Assembly (NCBI RefSeq): GCF_001913705.1
Contig: NZ_MKQD01000039.1
Coordinates: 1-41,690, forward strand
DNA length: 41,690 nt
Reading direction: 5' to 3'
Source of the DNA: Thalassotalea sp. PP2-459
GTDB lineage: Bacteria > Pseudomonadota > Gammaproteobacteria > Enterobacterales > Alteromonadaceae
The notes under the pieces were generated by a model that saw only the letters and a program-made list of their open reading frames with translations, ran no database searches and was not told the origin of the DNA. Positions 35,226-41,690 of this stretch are shown here, piece by piece. The position numbers and the translations under genes were made by a program. Every line of letters starts with the position of its first letter. Position 1 is the first letter of the stretch.

Positions 35226-37502
35226 ATGTTAACCAGTTTACGTAAAATAGTACTGGAGTTTAGCCAAGATAGTGCACTTGATAGTGCGCTAACGCGTATT
35301 GTCACGCAAATAAAAACGGTGATGCGCACTGACTGTTGCTCAATATATTTGGCGGATCATCAAAAACAACACTTTATTTTAATGGCCACTGATGGTCTTG
35401 CTCAAGAGTCGTTAGGACAAACAACATTAGGCTTTAGCGAAGGGCTTATTGGTTTGGTTGCCCAACGTGAAGAACCTCTAAATATCGCTAATGCTCGTCA
35501 ACACCCGCATTTTGTGCATGCTCCAGCCGTGAAAGAAGATAAGTTCAATGCTTTTTTAGGCACACCCATTATTCATCAACGCAAAGTGTTAGGCGTTATT
35601 TCTATTCAACAAGAACAAGCACGCTATTTTACAGAAACGGAAGAAGCCTTTATTGTTACTCTTGCTGCACAAATTGCCACCGCAATAGCCAGTGCAGAAG
35701 CAACAGATATACTGACTAAGCAGCAAGGCAATAGCCAATGGGTTTCCTCAATTAAAGGGGTTGCAGGCTCTTCAGGTGTTGCGATGGCACCCATCTTTTC
35801 GATGCAACCTAATATTGAACTTCGTAGTGTCTCTTTGAAGCAAACTCATGATGTAGTTCACGAGCAGCAACGTTTTTTGAAGGCTGTTAAGTCAACGCGT
35901 GCTGACTTTGAACGAATGACGAAAGAGCTTGCTCGTAGCATTGCAGATAATAGCTTAGATATCTTTGATATGTATAAACAGCTATTGGATAACGCAAATC
36001 TTGGTAAAGAAGTCAGTGAAAAAATTGCTCAAGGTTGGACTGCTGAAAGTGCTCTAAGGCTGGTAATAGACGGTTACGTAGTTCAGTTTGAGGGTTTAGA
36101 TGATGATTATCTTCGAGAGCGTGCGAGTGATATTAAAGACTTAGGTAATCGTATTTTATATAACTTAAAGGTATTAAACACAACCGTACAAGCGGTGCCT
36201 GAATCCTTTATTTTAGTGGCAGAAGATGTGACTGCAGCGTTAGTTGCTGAATATCAGCATTTAGGGTTAAAAGGCATTGTTTCCCTGCAAGGTTCAAATA
36301 ATTCACATGCTGCCATTCTAGCACGAGCATTAGCAATTCCTGCTGTAATGGGAGTAAACCGTATCCCATTAGAGAAAGTTGACCAATCAATGTGCATTAT
36401 TGATGGCTATACTGGTGAACTTTTCGTTGCGCCTAATGATGCGCTCATAAGAGAATATGAGCATCTAATTGCTGAAGAAACAGCGCTTACCGCTAAAGTA
36501 AAAGAAGTTGAAGGGTTACCTGCTGAAACGCCAGATGGTAAAACGATAGCTGTGTTATTAAATGCAGGCTTATCTTCAGGATTTGAACATACTAAAACGA
36601 CTGGTGTTGATGGTATTGGCTTATATCGCACTGAAATTCCGTTTATGAATAAAAGCTGCTTTCCTTCTGAGGTTGAGCAAACAGTATTATATCAGCAAGT
36701 TTTACAAGCTTTCTCTGGGCAAGTAGTCACCATGCGTACGTTAGATGTAGGTGGTGATAAAGCTTTACCTTATTTTCCTATTATTGAAGATAACCCATTT
36801 CTTGGCTGGCGAGGTATTCGTATTACCCTTGATCATCCTGAAATATTTTTATTGCAAGTGCGAGCTATGTTACGCGCTAACGCTAACATTGGTAATTTAG
36901 AAATTATGTTACCGATGATTTCGAGCATAGTGGAGGTTGATGAAGCAATACGATTGATTAATCAGGCTTATTATGAGCTCTCTGCTGAGCTTGAGTTTGA
37001 ACAAGGTAAATCATTACCTAAACCTAAAATAGGTATTATGATTGAAGTACCCAGTGTTATTTTTCAATTAGGTGAACTAGCACAGAAGGTGGACTTTTTT
37101 TCTGTCGGCAGCAATGATTTAACACAATATTTACTCGCGGTTGATCGAAATAATGCACGTGTTGCAAATTTATATAATTCATATCACCCATCGGTGTTAA
37201 AAGCATTAAATATGATAGCTCAAGAATCTCAGCGTTTTATGGTACCATTAAGCTTGTGTGGAGAATTAGCAAGTGAACCAGCCGGCGCTTTATTATTGCT
37301 CGCAATGGGCTATGATAAAATAAGTATGAACTCACATAATGTTGCACGAATAACATGGGTTATTCGTCATGTAGAGTATAAAACTGCAAAAGCAATATTA
37401 TCAAAAGCTCTTACTTTTTCCGATACCCAACAGGTTATTGATTACCTTAATGAACAACTTGAACTATTGAACTTGGGTGGTTTTGTTCGCGCTGGTATGT
37501 AG
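35226..37502 (+). CDS. ptsP: Phosphoenolpyruvate-protein phosphotransferase PtsP (enzyme I-Ntr)
   Basis: First enzyme of the nitrogen-type PTS; it phosphorylates NPr from PEP. 758 residues: GAF sensor (about 1-165), PEP-utiliser N-terminal domain, the mobile phospho-His domain with His361 in GSNNSHAAILARALAIP, and the PEP-binding barrel with Cys678 in LSLCGELASEP. The order rppH-ptsP matches E. coli. Confidence 0.97.
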   Translation: MLTSLRKIVLEFSQDSALDSALTRIVTQIKTVMRTDCCSIYLADHQKQHFILMATDGLAQESLGQTTLGFSEGLIGLVAQREEPLNIANARQHPHFVHAPAVKEDKFNAFLGTPIIHQRKVLGVISIQQEQARYFTETEEAFIVTLAAQIATAIASAEATDILTKQQGNSQWVSSIKGVAGSSGVAMAPIFSMQPNIELRSVSLKQTHDVVHEQQRFLKAVKSTRADFERMTKELARSIADNSLDIFDMYKQLLDNANLGKEVSEKIAQGWTAESALRLVIDGYVVQFEGLDDDYLRERASDIKDLGNRILYNLKVLNTTVQAVPESFILVAEDVTAALVAEYQHLGLKGIVSLQGSNNSHAAILARALAIPAVMGVNRIPLEKVDQSMCIIDGYTGELFVAPNDALIREYEHLIAEETALTAKVKEVEGLPAETPDGKTIAVLLNAGLSSGFEHTKTTGVDGIGLYRTEIPFMNKSCFPSEVEQTVLYQQVLQAFSGQVVTMRTLDVGGDKALPYFPIIEDNPFLGWRGIRITLDHPEIFLLQVRAMLRANANIGNLEIMLPMISSIVEVDEAIRLINQAYYELSAELEFEQGKSLPKPKIGIMIEVPSVIFQLGELAQKVDFFSVGSNDLTQYLLAVDRNNARVANLYNSYHPSVLKALNMIAQESQRFMVPLSLCGELASEPAGALLLLAMGYDKISMNSHNVARITWVIRHVEYKTAKAILSKALTFSDTQQVIDYLNEQLELLNLGGFVRAGM

Positions 37503-37559
37503 TCTTGCTTTTATTGTTGTTTTCTTCGTTGCCTTCGTGCCTATTATTGGAAATCAAAC

Positions 37560-38354
37560 ATGTTTATAAATGTCGTTATTTCTTGTGCTTTATTAGGATG
37601 TATTGCAGGCTTTCTAGCAGGATTACTTGGCATAGGTGGTGGCTTAGTCATTGTACCTGCCTTGGTGTATTTATTGCCGTTACTAGGCGTAAATGCAGAG
37701 TTAGTGATGCCTATCGCTATCGCAACATCTTTAGCATCAATTGTTTTTACTTCTGCTTCAGCAAGCTTTGCTCATCATAAAAATAGTAACATTCCTTGGC
37801 CGCTGGCCAGACAACTTATGGTAATGATAGCTTTAGGCGCCATATCAGGAGCCTATGTGGCTGATTCACTTTCTACAGAGGTTTTAACCTATATTTTTGC
37901 TACTGCGGTTATTATTTTGGCCTCTTACATGTTGTTTTCTATAAAAGTACAAAAGAGCAAACCTTTACCAGGTGATCATACTATTCGTGCTATGGGGTTC
38001 GGTACTGGATGCATTTCTAGCATGATGGGTATAGCCGGTGGTGCTATATTAGTGCCTTTATTAAGTTATTATTCGGTGTCTATCCGTCATGCTATTGGCA
38101 CAGCAACGGTATGTGGTTTAGTGGTAGCTTTATTTGGCGCCGCGGGCTTTATTATCACGGGGTTAGATCAACCAAATTTACCGCATTGGAGTTTAGGTTA
38201 TATTTATTTACCTGCTTTGTTAGGTATTGTATTAACGTCTTCATTATTTGCGCCTTATGGGGTGAGGCTAGCGGGTAAATTACCCGTTCGTTATTTACAA
38301 CGAATGTTTGCTGGTTTTTTAATTCTCGTGGCGATAAGAATGATTTTTCGTTAA
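37560..38354 (+). CDS. TSUP (TauE/SafE) family membrane permease
   Basis: 264 residues with about eight membrane segments. The duplicated glycine-rich motif of the family occurs as GLLGIGGGLVIVPALVYLLP near the start and MMGIAGGAILVPLLSYY in the second half. Family members export sulfite, sulfoacetate or related organosulfur anions; the actual substrate is not readable. It lies between ptsP and thyA; lgt, which often follows here in relatives, is absent. Confidence 0.92.
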   Translation: MFINVVISCALLGCIAGFLAGLLGIGGGLVIVPALVYLLPLLGVNAELVMPIAIATSLASIVFTSASASFAHHKNSNIPWPLARQLMVMIALGAISGAYVADSLSTEVLTYIFATAVIILASYMLFSIKVQKSKPLPGDHTIRAMGFGTGCISSMMGIAGGAILVPLLSYYSVSIRHAIGTATVCGLVVALFGAAGFIITGLDQPNLPHWSLGYIYLPALLGIVLTSSLFAPYGVRLAGKLPVRYLQRMFAGFLILVAIRMIFR

Positions 38355-38410
38355 AAAATAGCGTACAATCACCGTAAAGAATGGAACATTAGTAAGAGTC
38401 ATTAACAGCC

Positions 38411-39262
38411 ATGAAACAATATTTAGCGTTATGTAAAAACATTATCGAACAAGGGCAGTGGGTAACGAATGAGCGCACAGGTAAAAAGTGCTTAACGTTG
38501 ATCAACGCAGATTTAGAGTACGATGTGGCTGGTAATAAATTTCCGCTAATTACAACACGAAAAAGTTTTTATAAAGCCGCCATCGCTGAATTGCTTGGTT
38601 ATTTACGTGGTTACAGTAACGCGGCACAATTTCGTGAAATAGGCTGTAACACCTGGAACGCCAATGCAAATGATAATGACGCCTGGTTGAATAACCCTTA
38701 TCGCAAAGGTGAAGATGATATGGGTAGGGTTTATGGTGTGCAAGGACGTGCATGGCAAAAGCCTGACGGTACCCCGTTAGATCAGCTTAAAAAAGTGGTT
38801 GATAACCTTGCTAACGGTATTGATGATCGTGGTGAAATTATTACCTTTTATAATCCTGGAGAATTTGATTTAGGTTGTTTACGCCCTTGTATGCATACTC
38901 ACACCTTTTCTTTGTTAGGTGATACGCTTTATTTAACCAGTTACCAACGTTCGTGCGATGTGCCGCTGGGTTTAAACTTCAATCAAGTTCAAGTATTTAC
39001 CTTTTTAGCGTTAATGGCACAAATTACTGGTCATAAACCTGGTAAGGCTTACCATAAAATAGTCAATGCGCATATTTATGAAGATCAACTGCCGTTACTA
39101 CGTGACGTACAATTAACCAGAGAACCGTTTGCTTCACCGCAGCTTGAAATTAATCCTGATATTAAATCGTTAAAAGATTTGGAAACATGGGTAACAACGG
39201 ACGACTTTACGGTTAAAGGCTATCAACATCATGAAGCCATCGCTTACCCTTTTAGTGTTTAA
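38411..39262 (+). CDS. thyA: Thymidylate synthase
   Basis: Makes dTMP from dUMP with methylene-THF. 283 residues. The catalytic Cys is Cys160 in [16 protein letters not shown], and [14 protein letters not shown] carries the dUMP-binding Arg; HIYEDQL completes the site. The 'RPCMH' form and the insert with [19 protein letters not shown] match the Vibrio-type enzyme rather than the 264-residue E. coli one. Confidence 0.97.
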   Translation: MKQYLALCKNIIEQGQWVTNERTGKKCLTLINADLEYDVAGNKFPLITTRKSFYKAAIAELLGYLRGYSNAAQFREIGCNTWNANANDNDAWLNNPYRKGEDDMGRVYGVQGRAWQKPDGTPLDQLKKVVDNLANGIDDRGEIITFYNPGEFDLGCLRPCMHTHTFSLLGDTLYLTSYQRSCDVPLGLNFNQVQVFTFLALMAQITGHKPGKAYHKIVNAHIYEDQLPLLRDVQLTREPFASPQLEINPDIKSLKDLETWVTTDDFTVKGYQHHEAIAYPFSV

Positions 39263-39673
39263 CAGCTAAACTCTCTCCATTTTTTATTCACTTCACTGAA
39301 AATACAATGTTGGCGATACATAAGGCATTTTAATGCGCTAAATGCCTAGCCAACATTTATACAAGCTTTTTACAATGTTTTTAAATTGCCACCTTTAATT
39401 GTCCATTCTACCTTTGACCCTATCTTCTGAATATGGATTACCGTACTGATTTCTGATGATGAGAAACCAGTATTGCAATCAAGTTGTATGAAGATTTTTC
39501 TGTCAGATTTCATATTAAATGTTTTTCAGGAGATAAGAGCAGCAGACTTGAGTTTACGGTATTCAAAACTACTAATGTCGGCTTAATTAACCGCTCATTC
39601 TCATGGTGTGAATGAGTCAATTAACAAACCAGTATTATTTATTAAAAATGCTGGATACAAGGAGTGTAATATT
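39263..39673. other. Intergenic region between thyA and the bacteriocin-like gene
   Basis: Contains a nested hairpin at 39306-39357 and a smaller one, ctcattc / gaatgag, at 39594-39616. A 32-codon ATG frame near 39488 has no good ribosome site. Composition shifts to more AT-rich here, at the edge of the accessory segment. Otherwise nothing recognisable. Confidence 0.5.
39306..39357. repeat. Nested double hairpin downstream of thyA
   Basis: Outer arms aatgttggc / gccaacatt enclose inner arms ggcattt / aaatgcc, all perfect. No T-run follows. It could be a repeat element (REP/MITE-like), a structured RNA or a non-canonical terminator. Confidence 0.7.
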
Positions 39674-39859
39674 ATGCGTGAATTAAACGTAAATGAAATT
39701 GAACAAGTAGATGGTGGTGTTAGAGGTTTAGGTTGGGGAGCGGTTGGTGCATATTTATATGAGTCAGTAGGCGGAGCAAAAGGAATTAATGATCATCATA
39801 GGAAATCTTGGGCTTCAGCTTCAGCAAGCGCCCGTTATTATTACCGTAAGTTGTTCTAG
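39674..39859 (+). CDS. Double-glycine-leader bacteriocin-like peptide
   Basis: 61 residues. The leader MRELNVNEIEQVDGG is a textbook double-glycine leader: hydrophobic residues in the -4/-7/-12-type register and a GG processing site. The predicted mature part is 46 residues, starts VRGLGWGAVGAYLYESVGGA with glycine-rich small-residue spacing, and ends with a basic aromatic RYYYRKLF. The frame continues upstream to 39608, but AAGGAG nine bases before ATG 39674 fixes the start. No C39-peptidase ABC exporter is in the window. It looks like a class II (lactobin/cerein-type) peptide; activity is not shown. Confidence 0.78.
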   Translation: MRELNVNEIEQVDGGVRGLGWGAVGAYLYESVGGAKGINDHHRKSWASASASARYYYRKLF

Positions 39860-39867
39860 TAGATTAA

Positions 39868-39893
39868 CCCTTCAACTTAAAATTGAGGGGATT
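39868..39893 (+). terminator. Hairpin after the bacteriocin-like gene
   Basis: cccttcaa pairs with ttgagggg (one G-U) across a 7-base loop nine bases after the stop. No T-run follows, so read-through to the next gene is likely; it may stabilise the short message. Confidence 0.4.
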
Positions 39894-39904
39894 AATAGAA
39901 TAAG

Positions 39905-40072
39905 GTGTTTAAATATTTAGTATCTCTTTGTATGTTGATTTTAGCCGTGTACTTCGATGAGAAAATTACCATTTTAAGAAAAGCAGATTTTGTGTTTTTT
40001 TCTTATATATTGGGAGTCTTGCTAAGTTTTATTGCCGCTCTATTTTTGCCTTTGGTATATTCTTTTTTTTAA
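39905..40072 (+). CDS. Small two-helix membrane protein, candidate immunity protein
   Basis: GTG opens a 55-codon frame with two hydrophobic segments (about 4-15 and 32-52) separated by a charged loop, FDEKITILRKADF. Small hydrophobic proteins next to GG-leader peptides are typically immunity proteins. GAGGGG lies upstream at wider than ideal spacing, so the start is uncertain; ATG at codon 10 is an alternative. The frame ends in a run of eight T; a shift there would add a basic 25-30-residue tail. Confidence 0.5.
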   Translation: MFKYLVSLCMLILAVYFDEKITILRKADFVFFSYILGVLLSFIAALFLPLVYSFF

Positions 40073-40272
40073 GAAGGGCAGTTGATTGCTTTAAAAAGAT
40101 CATATGGAATTATTATCGGCTTATTTTTATTCAATTAGAGAATTAAAATTAGTACGGTTAATGATATACAGAAAATGAGTATTAGTTTTACCAGCGGCAG
40201 TGCAGGTATGGTATTTAAACAACTTTAAATCTAATCGACAATATATTCACAATTTTGACAACAGAAGTAATA
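40073..40272. other. AT-rich spacer before the CPBP protease gene
   Basis: Only very short frames are present (for example 24 codons from 40104). One continues the preceding gene if the T8 run slips. No clear gene, terminator or promoter. Confidence 0.4.
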
Positions 40273-41007
40273 ATGAATAGTACACAAACCAAGAACTCAT
40301 TGACGAGTTTATTTAATACATCACTTTGGTTATTAGCTTTATTAATTTTAACGCCAACTGTACTTAGTATTTTTTTTGATATTTACTTTGGTATCCAGCA
40401 AAAGGGTAACTATTCCCTAGAAGCTTTTTATGATTGGATTAATAGTATTCCTGTCTTATTAATATTGTCACTAATATCATCATTAATAAATATATATATA
40501 TTGGTTAAGGCAACACATGGAAATAATTGGACGAAACGACTAGATTATTGGGCTGTTCATTCAATTAATCGCCAAGAGTTAATGAAGTGGTTAGCTGTTG
40601 TTTTTATTTTTGTGTGTGTATCAACATTATTGGGTGTTGTACTAAATCTACCAGCTGAAAATTTTATGCTTGATGTGCAAGCCGCTAATGATGGCTTAGC
40701 TATGTTTGTGCTTATTATCGCCACTACTTCTTTTGTTTTCCCCATTATTGAGGAGTTAATCTTTCGTGGTTGGCTTTATAGCAAAATAAAGCAGACTAAA
40801 CTAGGGGATATTGGAGCATTAGTCATTACTACGTTTATATTTACTGCAATTCATACGAAATATGACAATGTGTCTACTTTAATTTATATATTCTTTTTAG
40901 GTTTATTGTTAGGTTTTGTTCGTTATAAAACCCAAAATACTAGCTATACGATTGTAATTCATATATTGCTTAATAGTTTGGTTATCATTGAATTATTTTA
41001 CTTTTAA
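40273..41007 (+). CDS. CPBP family intramembrane metalloprotease (Abi/CAAX type)
   Basis: 244 residues with about seven membrane segments. The three family motifs are present: E-E-x-x-x-R as Glu160-Glu161 to Arg165 in PIIEELIFRGW, His194 in FTAIHTKY, and His230 in VIHILLNS. In Gram-positive bacteriocin loci CPBP proteins often give self-immunity, and this gene lies 400 bases downstream of a GG-leader peptide. I chose ATG 40273; a longer frame from TTG 40255 has no support. Confidence 0.88.
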   Translation: MNSTQTKNSLTSLFNTSLWLLALLILTPTVLSIFFDIYFGIQQKGNYSLEAFYDWINSIPVLLILSLISSLINIYILVKATHGNNWTKRLDYWAVHSINRQELMKWLAVVFIFVCVSTLLGVVLNLPAENFMLDVQAANDGLAMFVLIIATTSFVFPIIEELIFRGWLYSKIKQTKLGDIGALVITTFIFTAIHTKYDNVSTLIYIFFLGLLLGFVRYKTQNTSYTIVIHILLNSLVIIELFYF

Positions 41008-41029
41008 TTATCTTACTCTTTCACTAGGG

Positions 41030-41180
41030 GGTGTTGATCTTTCGAGATTAAATGTTGTTGAACCCAAAGGGCAGCGTTTTTTGTCATTTATACGTCGTTA
41101 TTGCTTTTTCATGTGGAATAACCACACGTTAATCGCAATGCCTTGTCTAAATACTATTAAACTGCTGCAAAAATAAACGT
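41030..41180. other. Possible degenerate repeat or insertion-sequence remnant
   Basis: A non-coding-looking stretch starts with gggggtgttgatctttc, contains a small hairpin tgtgg-aataa-ccaca, and has a 62-codon frame (start inside the protease gene) without ribosome site. Its look is of a dispersed repeat of marine gammaproteobacteria, but I cannot name it. Confidence 0.3.
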
Positions 41181-41266
41181 GAAAAATCAACAGGCACTAA
41201 GTCACTTTGTTTAAAACATGAAAACATCACTTGAACAAAAGTTAGGGCGATTTCTTAGGAGGCTTT

Positions 41267-41614
41267 GTGAAATACACATTTGATTTTAGAGGTGAAAAGT
41301 ATACCTTACTAAATTTTTGGTTTAGCGATGTTTCTATTATTCTACTATGTCGCGGTAAAGAAATATTTAGAGTGAATCGCGATAATAACATCATAAAAAT
41401 AAAAGAAAAATTTTCAATTATGACAGATGATGGTGAACTAGTTATCGATACAACTTCAAAAATGTTTAAGGTAGAAATCAAAATAACTGATGATGAAAAT
41501 AATGTAATTCCTATGGAAAAATCAACAATCAGTATATTCAACTTTTTAAGAAGTATTAATGTATCTTGGGATTTATCGTTTAAGAATAAGTGGGCGTGTC
41601 CACTTCCCCATTAA
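41267..41614 (+). pseudogene. Hypothetical gene truncated by an IS3-family insertion
   Basis: GTG start with a strong AGGAGG four bases upstream. The first 108 codons encode a beta-rich hydrophilic protein (MKYTFDFRGEKYTLLNFWF...). From codon 109 the frame reads into the end of the insertion sequence and adds seven foreign residues, WACPLPH, before a stop. The rest of the gene should lie beyond the element, outside the window. No family recognised. By position it may belong to the bacteriocin cassette. Confidence 0.65.
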
Positions 41615-41690
41615 TGACACAGTTCTAAATTAGAATTTTCCAGTTTTTCTCGGTAAACTGCCGGCGGCAGGTTACCCAGACTCTCATGTG
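41591..41690 (-). mobile_element. IS3-family insertion sequence, right end (partial)
   Basis: The element begins at tgggcgtgtccacttcccc, the likely terminal inverted repeat with TG end, and runs off the window. It carries the C terminus of an OrfB-type transposase on the minus strand. Confidence 0.75.
41611..41690 (-). CDS. IS3-family transposase OrfB, C-terminal part (partial)
   Basis: Read on the minus strand, the last 25 residues are HESLGNLPPAVYREK then LENSNLELCH and stop. The HESLG-x-LPP block is the conserved end of IS3-family DDE transposases. The gene is cut by the window edge; its state further upstream is unknown. Confidence 0.85.
   Translation of the reverse strand, partial: HESLGNLPPAVYREKLENSNLELCH

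Noticed and set aside
39488-39586. 32-codon ORF upstream of the bacteriocin-like gene (possible second peptide)
   Set aside because: No ribosome site and no double-glycine leader.
40255-40272. TTG start for the CPBP protease
   Set aside because: ATG 40273 is in frame and natural; the six extra codons have no ribosome site.
40988-41176. 62-codon ORF starting within the CPBP protease gene
   Set aside because: No ribosome site, odd composition, overlaps a clear gene; treated as part of a repeat-like stretch.
41218-41283. 21-codon ORF MKTSLEQK... overlapping the IS-truncated gene
   Set aside because: Very short, no ribosome site, overlaps the better supported GTG start.
1-41690. CRISPR arrays, tRNA or rRNA genes
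   Set aside because: No regularly spaced direct repeats and no cloverleaf or rRNA-like stretches were noticed.

Overview
The window reads as chromosome from a low-GC marine gammaproteobacterium of the Alteromonadales, most like Colwelliaceae (Colwellia/Thalassotalea). This is inferred from gene order (aroF-tyrA near pheA, mutH/rppH-ptsP-thyA, msrPQ, a DUF3012 lipoprotein) and from a large laminarin-type glycan locus of the kind common in these bacteria. No 16S, tRNA or CRISPR was seen, so the placement is a judgement. Two ends are open: a terminator near 123-144 closes a gene to the left of the window, and an IS3-family element runs off the right edge.

Region 1 (about 400-10430) is a beta-glucan (laminarin-like) utilisation locus. 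It holds a secreted GH16 lipoprotein with three copies of an unusual ~175-residue C-terminal module, a large TonB-dependent receptor, an FHS-type MFS sugar importer and a GH3 lipoprotein glucosidase. Together they would cut the glucan at the surface, import oligosaccharides, trim them to glucose and take the glucose up. GH16 and the receptor share an operator-like palindrome, TTGATT-N10-AATCAA, upstream of each; the regulator is not in the window.

Region 2 (10431-18960) is central and aromatic metabolism. acs comes first, then aroF-tyrA behind two clear TyrR-like boxes, followed by a thioredoxin-like lipoprotein. On the other strand are pheA (with a short Phe-containing leader peptide and attenuator that I read directly), an AsmA-like protein, a small outer-membrane barrel and a 58-residue DUF3012 lipoprotein.

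Region 3 (18955-28418): MAPEG protein and an Ntn-hydrolase penicillin/AHL acylase (minus strand), then a plus-strand run of a conserved hypothetical, a cysteine desulfurase, a SufU-like scaffold, XdhC, a MocA-like nucleotidyltransferase, a YaiL/DUF2058 protein and msrPQ. The middle four look like a molybdenum-hydroxylase maturation set without the hydroxylase.

Region 4 (28641-39262): two tandem amidohydrolases, the second lacking the HxH metal motif; a hexose-6-phosphate mutarotase (yeaD-like); mutH with a GGEEF diguanylate cyclase (minus strand); and rppH-ptsP-TSUP permease-thyA, where lgt, usual at this place in relatives, is absent.

Region 5 (39263-41690) is AT-rich accessory DNA. It carries a double-glycine-leader peptide (bacteriocin-like), a tiny two-helix membrane protein read with a GTG start, a CPBP (Abi) membrane protease and a gene cut by an IS3-family insertion. 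This looks like a small bacteriocin/immunity cassette and is the most interesting accessory part of the window.
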